This document shows, one piece after another, positions 33,186 through 41,670 of a DNA stretch of 64,000 nucleotides. The stretch is from Blastococcus colisei. Lineage in GTDB: Bacteria > Actinomycetota > Actinomycetes > Mycobacteriales > Geodermatophilaceae. The position numbers and the translations under genes were made by a program. The notes beneath the pieces were generated by a model. The model was not told the origin of the DNA. It saw only the letters and a program-made list of their open reading frames with translations, and ran no database searches. Positions within the stretch are counted from its first letter, which is position 1. Every line of letters starts with the position of its first letter. The stretch covers positions 558,001 through 622,000 of the forward strand of contig NZ_VFQE01000001.1 of assembly GCF_006717095.1 (NCBI RefSeq). Reading direction: 5' to 3'.

Positions 33186-34163
33186 GTGAGCAGCATCACG
33201 GCAACAGGGGGGCCCCCGGTGTCGGGGGCCCCCCGCGGGCGGGGCCCGGAAGACGGGCGGCGCTCGCTGACGCGGCAATCGCCTCGGTACGGGGAGCGCA
33301 CCGTCATGGTGGTCCTGGCGGGAGCATCGCTCCTGTCGGTGCTGGTGACCGTCGGGATCGTGCTCTCGCTGCTCCTGCCTGCGCTGTCGTTCTTCCGCGA
33401 GGTCAGTGTCTCGGAGTTCCTCTTCGGGACCCGGTGGACGCCACGGTTCACCGGACAGGAGTCCTACGGGGTCCTGCCGCTGATCACCGGCACGGCGTGG
33501 ACGACGTTCATCGGCCTCCTCGTCGCGATCCCGTTCGGCCTCGGCGCGGCGGTATATCTCGCCGAGTACGCGCCGTGGCGCGTCCGCAAGGTGCTCAAGC
33601 CCGTGCTCGAGGTGCTCGCCGGCATCCCCTCGGTCGTCTACGGCTTCTTCGCGCTGACGTTCGTGGCGCCGTTCGTGCTCGACGACCTGCTGGGCCTCGA
33701 CGTCGGCACCTTCAGCGTGCTCTCCGCGGGCATCGTCCTGGGGATCATGATCATCCCGACCGTGGCCTCCTTGTCCGAGGACGCCATGTCCGCGGTGCCC
33801 GACTCCCTCCGCCAGGGCTCGTTCGCCCTCGGGGCGAACAAGATGCGGACCACGCTGCGTGTGGTCTTCCCGGCCGCGGTATCCGGCATCGCTGCGTCGA
33901 TCGTCCTGGCACTGTCCCGTGCGGTGGGCGAGACGATGATCGTCGCGCTGGCGGCGGGGACGCAGGCCCGCATGGTCGGTGGTCCGACCGAGTTCGGGCA
34001 GACGATGACCGGCTTCATCGCCCAGACGGCGACGGGGGAGAGCACTCCCGGGACGCTCAGCTACAACACGCTCTTCGCCGTCGGACTCCTCCTGTTCGCG
34101 ATCACCTTCGTGATCAACATGATCAGCATCCGGCTGGTCCGCAAGTTCCGAGAGGCCTACTGA
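33186..34163 (+). CDS. pstC: Phosphate ABC transporter permease PstC (right operon)
   Basis: A 325-aa six-segment permease. The first ~38 residues are polar. The first membrane segment is VMVVLAGASLLSVLVTVGIV, and the EAA loop is DAMSAVPDSLRQGSFALGANKMRTT. AVGETMIVALAAGTQ is the PstC-typical stretch. The start is GTG 33186. The stop shares one base with the pstA start (TGATG). Confidence 0.94.
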   Translation: MSSITATGGPPVSGAPRGRGPEDGRRSLTRQSPRYGERTVMVVLAGASLLSVLVTVGIVLSLLLPALSFFREVSVSEFLFGTRWTPRFTGQESYGVLPLITGTAWTTFIGLLVAIPFGLGAAVYLAEYAPWRVRKVLKPVLEVLAGIPSVVYGFFALTFVAPFVLDDLLGLDVGTFSVLSAGIVLGIMIIPTVASLSEDAMSAVPDSLRQGSFALGANKMRTTLRVVFPAAVSGIAASIVLALSRAVGETMIVALAAGTQARMVGGPTEFGQTMTGFIAQTATGESTPGTLSYNTLFAVGLLLFAITFVINMISIRLVRKFREAY

Positions 34164-35059
34164 TGGCGACCATCGGCCAGATCGCCACCCGGCCGCTCCG
34201 CGCGGAACAGCACGGTGAACGGAGCCTCGCCTCCATCGCCTTCCTGGTGACGCTGTGGCTGGCCCTGGCCTTCGCGGTCCTGTGCCTGATCACCCTGCTC
34301 GTGACGTCGTTCCTCGACGGTGTCGGGCGCTTGGACGGCAACCTCTTCACCCAGTACTCGTCGCAGGTGCGACCGGAGACGGGTGGCGCACGGGCGGCGA
34401 TCTGGGGGACCGTCTGGGTCATCGGCCTGACCGCGGTCCTGGCGATCCCGCTGGGCGTCGCCGCGGCGGTGTACCTCGAGGAATTCGCCGACCCGGACCG
34501 CTGGTACAACCGCCTGGTCGAGGTCAACCTGCAGAACCTGGCGGCTGTGCCGGCGATCGTCTACGGCATGCTGACCGCAGGCCTCGCGCTCACCATCGGG
34601 CTGCGTCGCGGGGTCGTCCTCGCCGGCGGGATCGCCCTGGCGCTGCTGATCCTGCCGGTCATCATCATCACGACCCGGGAGGCGCTGCGCGCCGTGCCGG
34701 CGGAGATCCGCCAGGGGTCTCTCGCCCTCGGCGCGACGCCCCTCATGACCGTCTGGAAGCAGACGCTGCCCTCGGCGGTCCCTGGTGTGGCGACCGGGAC
34801 CATCCTCGCGCTCTCCCGAGCGCTGGGGGAGGCCGCGCCGCTGCTCCTGCTGGGCGCCGTCGTGTTCATCCGGTTCGACCCCGACGGGCTGATGTCGGGC
34901 TTCACGACCATGCCCGTGCAGATCTTCAACTGGGCCAGCCAGCCCCAGGCAGAGTTCCGCGAGCTCGCCGCGGCCGCGATCATCGTGCTGCTCGCGATGC
35001 TCCTGCTGATGAACGCCGTCGCGATCCTCATCCGCAACCGCTACCAGAGGCGTTGGTGA
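34163..35059 (+). CDS. pstA: Phosphate ABC transporter permease PstA (right operon)
   Basis: A 298-aa permease of normal PstA length, without the N-terminal extension of the left-hand paralogue. EAA loop [25 protein letters not shown], then [18 protein letters not shown]. The start ATG 34163 overlaps the pstC stop. The last base of the stop is separated from the first possible pstB start by one nt. Confidence 0.94.
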   Translation: MATIGQIATRPLRAEQHGERSLASIAFLVTLWLALAFAVLCLITLLVTSFLDGVGRLDGNLFTQYSSQVRPETGGARAAIWGTVWVIGLTAVLAIPLGVAAAVYLEEFADPDRWYNRLVEVNLQNLAAVPAIVYGMLTAGLALTIGLRRGVVLAGGIALALLILPVIIITTREALRAVPAEIRQGSLALGATPLMTVWKQTLPSAVPGVATGTILALSRALGEAAPLLLLGAVVFIRFDPDGLMSGFTTMPVQIFNWASQPQAEFRELAAAAIIVLLAMLLLMNAVAILIRNRYQRRW

Positions 35060-35060
35060 G

Positions 35061-36014
35061 ATGCCCGCCCCCGCTCTGCACGCACACCCCCACACCACTG
35101 GACGGATCATGACCAGCACCCAGACCTCGACCGACGCGCCCGCGGCGTCCGGCGCCGCCGTGGCCCCGGAGGGCTCTCCCCGTCCCCATGTCGAGACCCA
35201 GAGCGGTACCGGACGCCACCTCTCGGAGACGCCGGTTCCCGTCATCGAGTGCGAGAACGTCGACATCTACTACGGCGGTTTCCGCGCCGTGAACGACGTG
35301 TCCCTGGTCTACGGGCAGAACGAGATCACCGCGATGATCGGGCCGTCCGGCTGCGGCAAGTCGACGGTCCTCCGCTGTCTCAACCGGATGAACGACCTGA
35401 TCCCGGGCGCTCGGGTGACCGGACGGGTGTCCTACCACGGCCAGGGCATCTACGACTCCGACGTCGATCCGATCGAGGTCCGTCGCCGGATCGGCATGGT
35501 CTTCCAGAAGCCGAACCCGTTCCCCAAGTCCATCTACGACAACATCGCCTACGGCCCCCGGGTCACGGGCATGCAGGTCGAGTCCATGGACGACCTGGTG
35601 GAGCAGGCGTTGCGCGCGGCGGCCCTGTGGGACGAGGTGAAGGACAAGCTCAAGCAGTCGGCCTACGGGCTGTCCGGCGGCCAGCAGCAGCGCCTGTGCA
35701 TCGCGCGCACGATCGCGGTACGGCCAGAGGTGATCCTGATGGACGAGCCGTGCTCCGCCCTGGACCCGATCGCCACCGCGCGCATCGAGGACCTGATGGA
35801 GGATCTGCGCAAGGACTACACGATCATCATCGTCACCCACAACATGCAGCAGGCAGCCCGAGTGGCCGACCGCACCGCGTTCTTCACCGCGCAGGCGGCG
35901 GAGGGAACGGGTGATCGCACCGGCCAGCTGGTGGAGTTCGACCTCACGACCAAGATCTTCTCCAACCCCGCCGACAAGCGGACCGAGGACTACATCTCCG
36001 GCCGGTTCGGCTGA
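35061..36014 (+). CDS. pstB: Phosphate ABC transporter ATP-binding protein PstB (right operon)
   Basis: 317 aa from ATG 35061. An internal ATG at 35109 gives 301 aa. In both cases about 45-60 extra polar N-terminal residues precede the usual PstB start ([16 protein letters not shown]). Walker [11 protein letters not shown]-loop VFQKPNPFP, signature [13 protein letters not shown], Walker [13 protein letters not shown], switch [11 protein letters not shown]-terminus [10 protein letters not shown] chose 35061 because it lies 1 nt after the pstA stop and has GAGG ten nt upstream. A hairpin overlaps the stop codon. Confidence 0.93.
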   Translation: MPAPALHAHPHTTGRIMTSTQTSTDAPAASGAAVAPEGSPRPHVETQSGTGRHLSETPVPVIECENVDIYYGGFRAVNDVSLVYGQNEITAMIGPSGCGKSTVLRCLNRMNDLIPGARVTGRVSYHGQGIYDSDVDPIEVRRRIGMVFQKPNPFPKSIYDNIAYGPRVTGMQVESMDDLVEQALRAAALWDEVKDKLKQSAYGLSGGQQQRLCIARTIAVRPEVILMDEPCSALDPIATARIEDLMEDLRKDYTIIIVTHNMQQAARVADRTAFFTAQAAEGTGDRTGQLVEFDLTTKIFSNPADKRTEDYISGRFG

Positions 36015-36025
36015 GTCGTCAGCCG
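36008..36025 (+). terminator. Short hairpin at the end of the right pst operon
   Basis: CGGCTGA (36008-36014) pairs with TCAGCCG (36019-36025) around GTCG, with partial extension by flanking CCGG. The stop codon lies in the left arm. Weak for a terminator on its own. Confidence 0.45.
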
Positions 36026-36098
36026 GCCGGGCACAGCCTGGGCAGCCGTTGACATGCCACCTCCGCGGGACCGGCGTGGACACCGAGATGGAGGACCG

Positions 36099-36311
36099 AT
36101 GAGTGGACGGAACGACCGTCCCGCGGGCGAGAGCAGCGACCGAGGACCTCACGAGAAGGTGGCCCGGCACGCTGCCGACGGCGGGGACGCCGGGTCGGTG
36201 GGCGCCCTGGACGGCGTCGCGGCGGCCGGTGGCAGGGGCGCCGTGAGCGACGGCAAGCGCGGCAGCCTCATCCCTGAGGAAGCCCCGGACCCGAGCATCG
36301 GCCCGGACTGA
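36099..36311 (+). CDS. Small hydrophilic protein, 70 aa
   Basis: The start ATG 36099 has a GGAGG seven nt upstream, a good translation signal. The product is Gly/Asp/Arg-rich with no hydrophobic core (MSGRNDRPAGESSDRG, ending APDPSIGPD) and is probably disordered. It lies between pstB and the mshD remnant, in the pst direction. No family recognised. Confidence 0.5.
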   Translation: MSGRNDRPAGESSDRGPHEKVARHAADGGDAGSVGALDGVAAAGGRGAVSDGKRGSLIPEEAPDPSIGPD

Positions 36312-36480
36312 GCCGCAGGGCGCGAGGGACGTCGGCCGGCATGCCTCTCGTCGTCGCTCAGGGGACGCATCTGCTCCCAGAGCCCTCACACCGCCTCTCT
36401 CGCCCGACGGCGCGGCCGCGATGCCCCCGGAGGGCACCGACACCTGCTGCCCGGCGTAGCGGGTCGGTCAGAGCGGTCCC

Positions 36481-36728
36481 GGCGCCAGGAGACGTCGACG
36501 GCGAAACGCCGGAAGCCGCGGCTCTCGTACAGCCGGACGGCTGCGGCGTCGTCCTGCTCCACGTACAGCAGCACCTCACCCAGTCCGCGGCCGCGCAGGT
36601 GCCAGGCCGAGGTCGGTGAGCGCCCGCCCCAGCGACATGCCCTGGGCGTCCGGGTCGGTGCCGGGCACGTAGATGTCGATGCCGGGCACGTAGATCTCGC
36701 CGACCGGCTGATCGGCGACGTCGCCGGC
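36481..36728 (-). pseudogene. Remnant of the mshD 3' end
   Basis: The segment matches the 3' part of the intact mshD gene (40787-41012) almost base for base, in the same orientation. It encodes the second GNAT domain end: GMSLGRALTDLGLA, LLYVEQDDAAAVRLYESRGF and RRFAVDVSW are all recognisable. It is broken by a 2-nt deletion near 36597-36600, which shifts the frame, and by a 21-bp tandem duplication (TGCCGGGCACGTAGAT repeated, 36658-36699). Everything upstream of that domain is missing, and no start codon or ribosome site exists. See the finding on the flanking direct repeats. Confidence 0.88.
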
Positions 36729-36777
36729 TGTGCGTCCAGTTGCTCTCCGCAGGCGGATCCCGCACGTACTCCTCGCG

Positions 36778-36806
36778 GGTGAACGGGAGGGGGCGGCGGG
36801 TTCACC
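36778..36806 (+). promoter_or_regulatory. Opposed PHO half-sites upstream of phoX
   Basis: GGTGAAC (36778-36784) and GTTCACC (36800-36806) are inverted copies of the PHO-box unit, 15 bp apart, 85 nt before the phoX start. The arrangement differs from the tandem 11-bp repeats at the pst promoters, so regulation by the same protein is only suggested. Confidence 0.4.
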
Positions 36807-36890
36807 GGAACTCCGATCCGTGGCCACGTGCGCGTCGATCGGGCTTCTTAACGTCCCGGGCGCCCCCACTGACAACGCCGAGGAGCCACG

Positions 36891-38861
36891 ATGTCCGTAT
36901 CCACCGGACCGATCATCGATCAGTCGTCCGACCCGGACGATCACTCGTCCAACCCCTCGCACGGTCGACACTTCGCCGAGATCGTCGACGCCCGGCTGTC
37001 CCGCCGCTCCGTCCTCGCCGGCGGCATGTTCGCCGCGGCCAGCTTCCTGACGACCAGCATCGCCGGCGCCCCGACGGCTCTCGCGGCACCACGCGGACGC
37101 GGTCGCGGGCCGGGGACGGATGGCGCGTCGCTGCTGGGCTACGAGGCGGTCCCGCTCGGCTACGGAGACGAGGTCGTCGTCCCGCCGGGATACTCCGCCA
37201 CCCCGTTCCTCCCGTGGGGCACGCCGATCCTCGGCAGCTTCCCCGACTTCCGCCCCGGCACCCCGCCCATCGTGCCCGGCGGCAACACCGCCGAGGACCA
37301 GGCCCAGCAGATCGGGATGCACCACGACGGCATGCACTTCTTCCCCCTCGACAGGGGCGGGCGCGAGGGCAGCTCGCGGGGGCTGCTCGCGGTGAACCAG
37401 GAGTACACCGACGAGTTCTACCTGCACACCGGCACCTACATCGAGGACTACACCGAGGTCGCGAAGGGCGAGTACACGGCCGAGATGGTGCTCAAGTCGC
37501 AGAACGCCCACGGCGTCAGCGTGGTGGAGGTCAAGCGAGCCGGCAGGAAGTGGAAGGTGGAGCGCTCGGCCCTCAACCGCCGCATCACCGCCAACACCGA
37601 GATGCGCTTCGCCGGCCCCGCGACGGGCAACGAGCTCGTCCGGACCGGTGCCGACCCCGAAGGCACGTCCCCCCGCGGCACGATCAACAACTGCTCGCAC
37701 GGCGTCACCCCCTGGGACACCTACCTCACGTGCGAGGAGAACTTCAACGGCTACTTCGCGATCCCCGAGGGGAGCACGTTCGACCCCGAGACCACCGCGC
37801 TGCACGAGCGCTACGGCGTGGGCGGCGACCGCTTCAACTGGGGCCTCCACGACGCCCGCTTCGTCGTCACCCCTGACGGAGCCCACGAGCCCAACCGTTT
37901 CGGCTGGGTGGTGGAGATCGACCCGTTCGACCCCGCCTCGACGCCGGTCAAGCGGACTGCCCTCGGCCGGCTCAAGCACGAAGGCGCCTTCGTGCAGACC
38001 GCCCGGGACGGCCGGGTTGTCGTGTACATGGGCGACGACCAGGTCAACGAGTACGTCTACAAGTTCGTCAGCGCCGCGACCTGGGAGGCGTCGCACAGCG
38101 CCGGCACGAGCCCTCTGGACGAGGGCACCCTCTACGTCGCCCGGTTCGACGACGACGGCAGCGGCACCTGGCTGCCGCTCGTGCACGGCCAGGGCCCGCT
38201 GACCGCCGAGAACGGCTTCGCGGACCAGGGCGAGGTGCTGGTCAAGACCCGGCTGGCGGCCGACGCGGTCGGCGCTACGCCCATGGACCGGCCCGAGTGG
38301 ACCACGGTCGACCCGATCACCGGCACGGTCTACCTGACCCTCACCAACAACGCCGGCCGGGAGACCCCGAACGCCCCGAACCCGCGAGTGCAGAACCGCT
38401 GGGGCCAGATCGTCCGGTGGGAGGAGGCGGGCGGCGACCACACCGCGACCACGTTCGCCTGGGAACTGTTCCTGCTCGCCGGACCTCCGGAGTCGGGTGC
38501 CACCATCGAGGGGCAGGACGCCTTCGGCTCGCCGGACGGCCTCTGGGCCGACCCCGACGGCCGGATCTGGATCCAGACCGACGGCACGCAGCCGCTGGCG
38601 GCCAACGACCAGATGCTGGCCGCCGATCCGACCACGGTGGACGAGAACGGCGTCCCGGAGATCAAGCGGTTCTTCACCGGGGTGATCGGTTGCGAGGTCA
38701 CCGGGGTGATCACCACGCCCGATCAGCGGACCATGTTCGTCAACATCCAGCACCCGGGCGAGGACGGCGGCAGCACGTGGCCGCAGACCGACGAGTTCGA
38801 CACTCCCCGGTCGGCCACCGTGGTGATCACCAAGGACGACGGCGGGGTCATCGGCACCTGA
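36891..38861 (+). CDS. phoX: PhoX-type alkaline phosphatase, Tat-exported
   Basis: 656 aa. The twin-arginine signal is ARLSRRSVLAGGMFAAASF (about residues 35-53), followed by an Ala-rich cleavage region. The rest fits the DUF839/PhoX family, calcium- and iron-dependent phosphatases that release phosphate from organic esters outside the cell. Typical regions are GLLAVNQEYTDE, TINNCSHGVTPWDTYLTCEENFNGYF, GRLKHEGAF and PDGLWADPDGRIWIQTDG. The start is ATG 36891 with GAGGAG upstream. Followed by a strong terminator, then tatA, tatC and tatB, which can export it. PHO half-sites upstream suggest phosphate control. Confidence 0.92.
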   Translation: MSVSTGPIIDQSSDPDDHSSNPSHGRHFAEIVDARLSRRSVLAGGMFAAASFLTTSIAGAPTALAAPRGRGRGPGTDGASLLGYEAVPLGYGDEVVVPPGYSATPFLPWGTPILGSFPDFRPGTPPIVPGGNTAEDQAQQIGMHHDGMHFFPLDRGGREGSSRGLLAVNQEYTDEFYLHTGTYIEDYTEVAKGEYTAEMVLKSQNAHGVSVVEVKRAGRKWKVERSALNRRITANTEMRFAGPATGNELVRTGADPEGTSPRGTINNCSHGVTPWDTYLTCEENFNGYFAIPEGSTFDPETTALHERYGVGGDRFNWGLHDARFVVTPDGAHEPNRFGWVVEIDPFDPASTPVKRTALGRLKHEGAFVQTARDGRVVVYMGDDQVNEYVYKFVSAATWEASHSAGTSPLDEGTLYVARFDDDGSGTWLPLVHGQGPLTAENGFADQGEVLVKTRLAADAVGATPMDRPEWTTVDPITGTVYLTLTNNAGRETPNAPNPRVQNRWGQIVRWEEAGGDHTATTFAWELFLLAGPPESGATIEGQDAFGSPDGLWADPDGRIWIQTDGTQPLAANDQMLAADPTTVDENGVPEIKRFFTGVIGCEVTGVITTPDQRTMFVNIQHPGEDGGSTWPQTDEFDTPRSATVVITKDDGGVIGT

Positions 38862-38883
38862 GCCACTCCTGCGCCGAGTGACA

Positions 38884-38931
38884 GCGGCGCCGTGACCGGC
38901 TGCTCCGTCCGGTCAGCGGTCACGGCGCCGC
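38884..38931 (+). terminator. 15-bp hairpin terminator after phoX
   Basis: Arms 38884-38898 and 38917-38931 are perfectly complementary (15 bp), with an 18-nt loop. It begins 22 nt after the phoX stop and separates phoX from the tat genes, which therefore need their own promoter or read-through. Confidence 0.78.
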
Positions 38932-39018
38932 CCCCATGGACAGACCGCGCTCGCCCCGGTCGGCGCGGGCGCAATGCACGGAGCAGGCCCTGCTCCCCCG
39001 ACGACCTGGAGGAACTCG

Positions 39019-39318
39019 ATGAACCTCGGACCCATGGAGATCGGTCTGATCCTCCTGGCCATCCTGCTGCTGTTCGGATACAAGAAGCTGCCCGACGCCT
39101 CGCGATCGCTGGGGCGCTCGCTGCGCATCTTCAAGGGCGAGATGAAGGGCATGAAGGACGACGACGCTCCCGACGGGCAGGCGACGGGCGCCGCCCCGGG
39201 GCGCGGGACGATCCTGCCCGCGGCGACTGTGCCCGGCCATCCGGCTGACGTCGGGACGTCGGGGACCGCTGCCCCAGCGAACCGGACACCGTCGGCCGAC
39301 GTCGACGGCGCCCGCTGA
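39019..39318 (+). CDS. tatA: Sec-independent translocase protein TatA
   Basis: 99 aa. Short N-terminal membrane helix (MEIGLILLAILLLFGYKKLP, residues 6-25), the FG hinge, an amphipathic helix (RSLGRSLRIFKGEMKGMKDD) and a disordered Pro/Ala tail, the canonical TatA layout. The start is ATG 39019 with GGAGGA upstream. TatA oligomers form the protein-conducting part of the Tat pathway. The tail is longer than usual for its size class. Confidence 0.93.
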   Translation: MNLGPMEIGLILLAILLLFGYKKLPDASRSLGRSLRIFKGEMKGMKDDDAPDGQATGAAPGRGTILPAATVPGHPADVGTSGTAAPANRTPSADVDGAR

Positions 39319-39328
39319 GCTCGGACAG

Positions 39329-40285
39329 GTGGGGGCCATCGGGCGTCGCCGGCGCCGTGGCGGCACTGGCCGGGACAGCGCGGCCACGATGACTCTCGTC
39401 GCGCACCTCACCGAGTTGCGCACGCGCGTCGGCACGTCGCTGCTGTTCATCCTCCTGGGCACCGCACTGGCCTTCTGGTGGTACGAGCACGGGCTCGGCG
39501 ACGTCATCCGCGCCCCGTACTGCGGGCTCCCGGAGGACCTGCGCTACAACGACTCGGATGGCGGCTGCGGACTGCTGATCACCGACGTCTTCGGTGGCGC
39601 GCTCATCCGGCTGAAGATCAGCTTCATCGTCGGGATCGTCCTGTCGGCTCCGTTCTGGCTGTTCCAGCTGTGGCGCTTCGTCACGCCCGGGCTCGAGCGG
39701 AACGAGAAGTTCTACGGAGTGTCCTTCGTCGCGGCGTCCTCGGCGCTGTTCGCCCTCGGTGCCGCACTGGCCTACGTATCACTGGCCGCCGGCCTGCGGC
39801 TGCTCCTCGGCCTGGCCGGCGACGGTGCCGTGATCGCGCTCACCGCGCAGGACTACATCGGCTTCGTCCTCTCGCTGCTCCTGGCGTTCGGGGTCTCGTT
39901 CGAAGTGCCGTTGATCGCCGTCATGCTCAATGCGGTCGGCATCCTGACCTACGCGGCCCTGGCGAGCGCCCGTCGCTGGATCTTCTTCCTGACCGTCGTC
40001 TTCGCCGCCTTCGTCACGCCGACGCAGGACCCGTTCACGATGCTCGTCATGGCCGGGCCCATGGTCGTGCTGTTCGAGATGGCCATACAGCTCGCCCGGC
40101 TGGTGGACAAGCGGCGCGCGCGACGGGCGGCGGTCGAGTCCTTCCACGACCTGGATGACGACGCGGCATCCCCACTGGACCCTGCACCGTCCCGGCTCGA
40201 CGGCCGGCCGGCAGCGGCTGCGCCCGGGCACGTGCAACTCCTCCCGTCGGCCGGCCCGGCGCAGTCGAGACAGGGTGAGCGATGA
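39329..40285 (+). CDS. tatC: Sec-independent translocase protein TatC
   Basis: 318 aa, six membrane segments. HLTELRTRV at the start of the core, TPGLERNEKFY in the first cytoplasmic loop, and LLLAFGVSFEVPLIAVML with the conserved F-E-P are TatC signatures; this subunit recognises the twin-arginine signal. The C-terminal ~60 residues are a polar Ala/Pro tail. The start is GTG 39329, 10 nt after tatA; ATG 39389 (beginning MTLVAHLTELR) would remove a 20-residue Arg-rich leader and may be the true start. Confidence 0.93.
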   Translation: MGAIGRRRRRGGTGRDSAATMTLVAHLTELRTRVGTSLLFILLGTALAFWWYEHGLGDVIRAPYCGLPEDLRYNDSDGGCGLLITDVFGGALIRLKISFIVGIVLSAPFWLFQLWRFVTPGLERNEKFYGVSFVAASSALFALGAALAYVSLAAGLRLLLGLAGDGAVIALTAQDYIGFVLSLLLAFGVSFEVPLIAVMLNAVGILTYAALASARRWIFFLTVVFAAFVTPTQDPFTMLVMAGPMVVLFEMAIQLARLVDKRRARRAAVESFHDLDDDAASPLDPAPSRLDGRPAAAAPGHVQLLPSAGPAQSRQGER

Positions 40286-40402
40286 CTGCCCCCGCCCGCA
40301 GGAGCGACCGCGCTTCCAGCCACCGACCTCCTGCCCCGGCAGACGGTCCCCGTCGGGGCACGAGATCCCGTGCCGTGCTGACCCACGTGTAGGAGGTTCC
40401 TG

Positions 40403-40759
40403 GTGTTCGACTCGATCGGCTGGGGCGAGATCGTCGTGCTCGGCCTGGCAGCTCTCTTCATCTTCGGCCCGGAGCGGCTTCCGGACCTGGCGAAGGACGC
40501 CGCGGGGGGCCTGGAGCGGGTGCGAGCAGCGGTGTCCGGTGTGCGCGGTCAGTTCCACGACAGCCTCGGCGACGACTTCGCTCACCTGCGCGAGGTCGAC
40601 CTCCGGAGGTACCACCCCAGGACGTTCCTCCGCGAGCACCTGGTGGGCGAGGACGACGGCCGGCCGGCGCCCCACGCCGGCGCGACCACGAACCGTCGGG
40701 TCCCGACCGCCCGTCCCGACCGTTCCAGCCCCGCATCCGTCGATCTCGACGCCACGTGA
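40403..40759 (+). CDS. tatB: Sec-independent translocase protein TatB
   Basis: 118 aa. It begins MFDSIGWGEIVVLGLAALFI, with the TatB-typical MFD.IGW.E start (Glu in the membrane helix), then FGPERLPDLAKDAAGGL and an amphipathic helix. GTG start with an AGGAGG seven nt upstream. TatB works with TatC as signal-peptide receptor. Together tatA, tatC and tatB give a complete three-component system next to the Tat substrate PhoX. The gene ends 7 nt from the convergent mshD stop. Confidence 0.92.
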   Translation: MFDSIGWGEIVVLGLAALFIFGPERLPDLAKDAAGGLERVRAAVSGVRGQFHDSLGDDFAHLREVDLRRYHPRTFLREHLVGEDDGRPAPHAGATTNRRVPTARPDRSSPASVDLDAT

Positions 40760-40766
40760 GCCGACG

Positions 40767-41663
40767 TCAGGCGCCAGGAGCGCGCTGCCAGGAGACGTCG
40801 ACGGCGAACCGCCGGAAGCCGCGGCTCTCGTACAGTCGGACGGCCGCGGCGTTGTCCTCCTCCACGTAGAGGAGGACCTGATCCAGTCCGCGGCCGAGCA
40901 GGTGCGCCAGGCCGAGATCGGTGAGCGCCCGCCCCAGCGACATGCCCTGGGCGTCCGGGTCGATGCCGAGCACGTAGATCTCGCCGACCGGCTGATCGGC
41001 GACGTCGCCGGCCGGGTGCACCTTGGTCCAGTGCGAGCCCAGCAGGACGCCGCCCTCGTCCGGGGCCCCGCGCCAGGCCATGAGGAAGCCGTCCGGGTCG
41101 AACCACGGCTCGGCCTCGCGCAGCTCCAGGTCCGCCCGGGTCATCCGGCCCTGTTCGGGGTGCCAGGCGAACGCGCGCGCGTTGACCCGCAGCCAGGCCT
41201 CCTCGTCGCGGCCCGGGCGGAACGGCAGCACGCGCACGTCGTCGGGGAGCGCGGGCCGGGGGCCGGGCTCGATGGAGTCCAGCGGCATGCGCATCTGCAG
41301 CAGCACCCGCGCCCGGTCGAAGCCGTGCGGGGCGAGCAGCTCGGCCGAGCCGGGCAGGTCGCCGTGCGCCCAGATGCTCAGCGGCCGGTCGCCCGCGAGG
41401 TCGAGCAGCTGTCGCAGCAGCGCCGTCCCGAGGCCGCGGCGCCGCCGGTCGGGGTGCACGACCAGCTCGGCGGTCCCGTCGTCGAGCCGCGCGTAGCCGG
41501 CCAGGGTGCCGCCGTCGTGGACGACGACGTCGTGCCCGCCGGGGGAGCCGTGCTGCAGCCGCAGCTCGGCCTCCTCGGAGACCGGCCGCACGCCGTCGGC
41601 GACGGTGGCGGCGCGCAGGAGGGTGAGAACGGCGGGGACGTCGGTGTCGCTGTCGGAGCTCAC
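40767..41663 (-). CDS. mshD: Mycothiol synthase MshD
   Basis: 298 aa, two tandem GNAT domains. It acetylates Cys-GlcN-Ins with acetyl-CoA, the last step of mycothiol synthesis. The N-terminal domain has HPDRRRRGLGTALLRQLL. The C-terminal, catalytic domain has VLGIDPDAQGMSLGRAL (pyrophosphate loop) and LLYVEEDNAAAVRLYESRGF. The start is GTG at 41661-41663, 7 nt after glnR. The glnR-mshD order is conserved in Mycobacterium (Rv0818-Rv0819). A broken copy of its 3' third lies at 36481-36728. Confidence 0.95.
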   Translation of the reverse strand: MSSDSDTDVPAVLTLLRAATVADGVRPVSEEAELRLQHGSPGGHDVVVHDGGTLAGYARLDDGTAELVVHPDRRRRGLGTALLRQLLDLAGDRPLSIWAHGDLPGSAELLAPHGFDRARVLLQMRMPLDSIEPGPRPALPDDVRVLPFRPGRDEEAWLRVNARAFAWHPEQGRMTRADLELREAEPWFDPDGFLMAWRGAPDEGGVLLGSHWTKVHPAGDVADQPVGEIYVLGIDPDAQGMSLGRALTDLGLAHLLGRGLDQVLLYVEEDNAAAVRLYESRGFRRFAVDVSWQRAPGA

Positions 41664-41670
41664 CCGAGCA

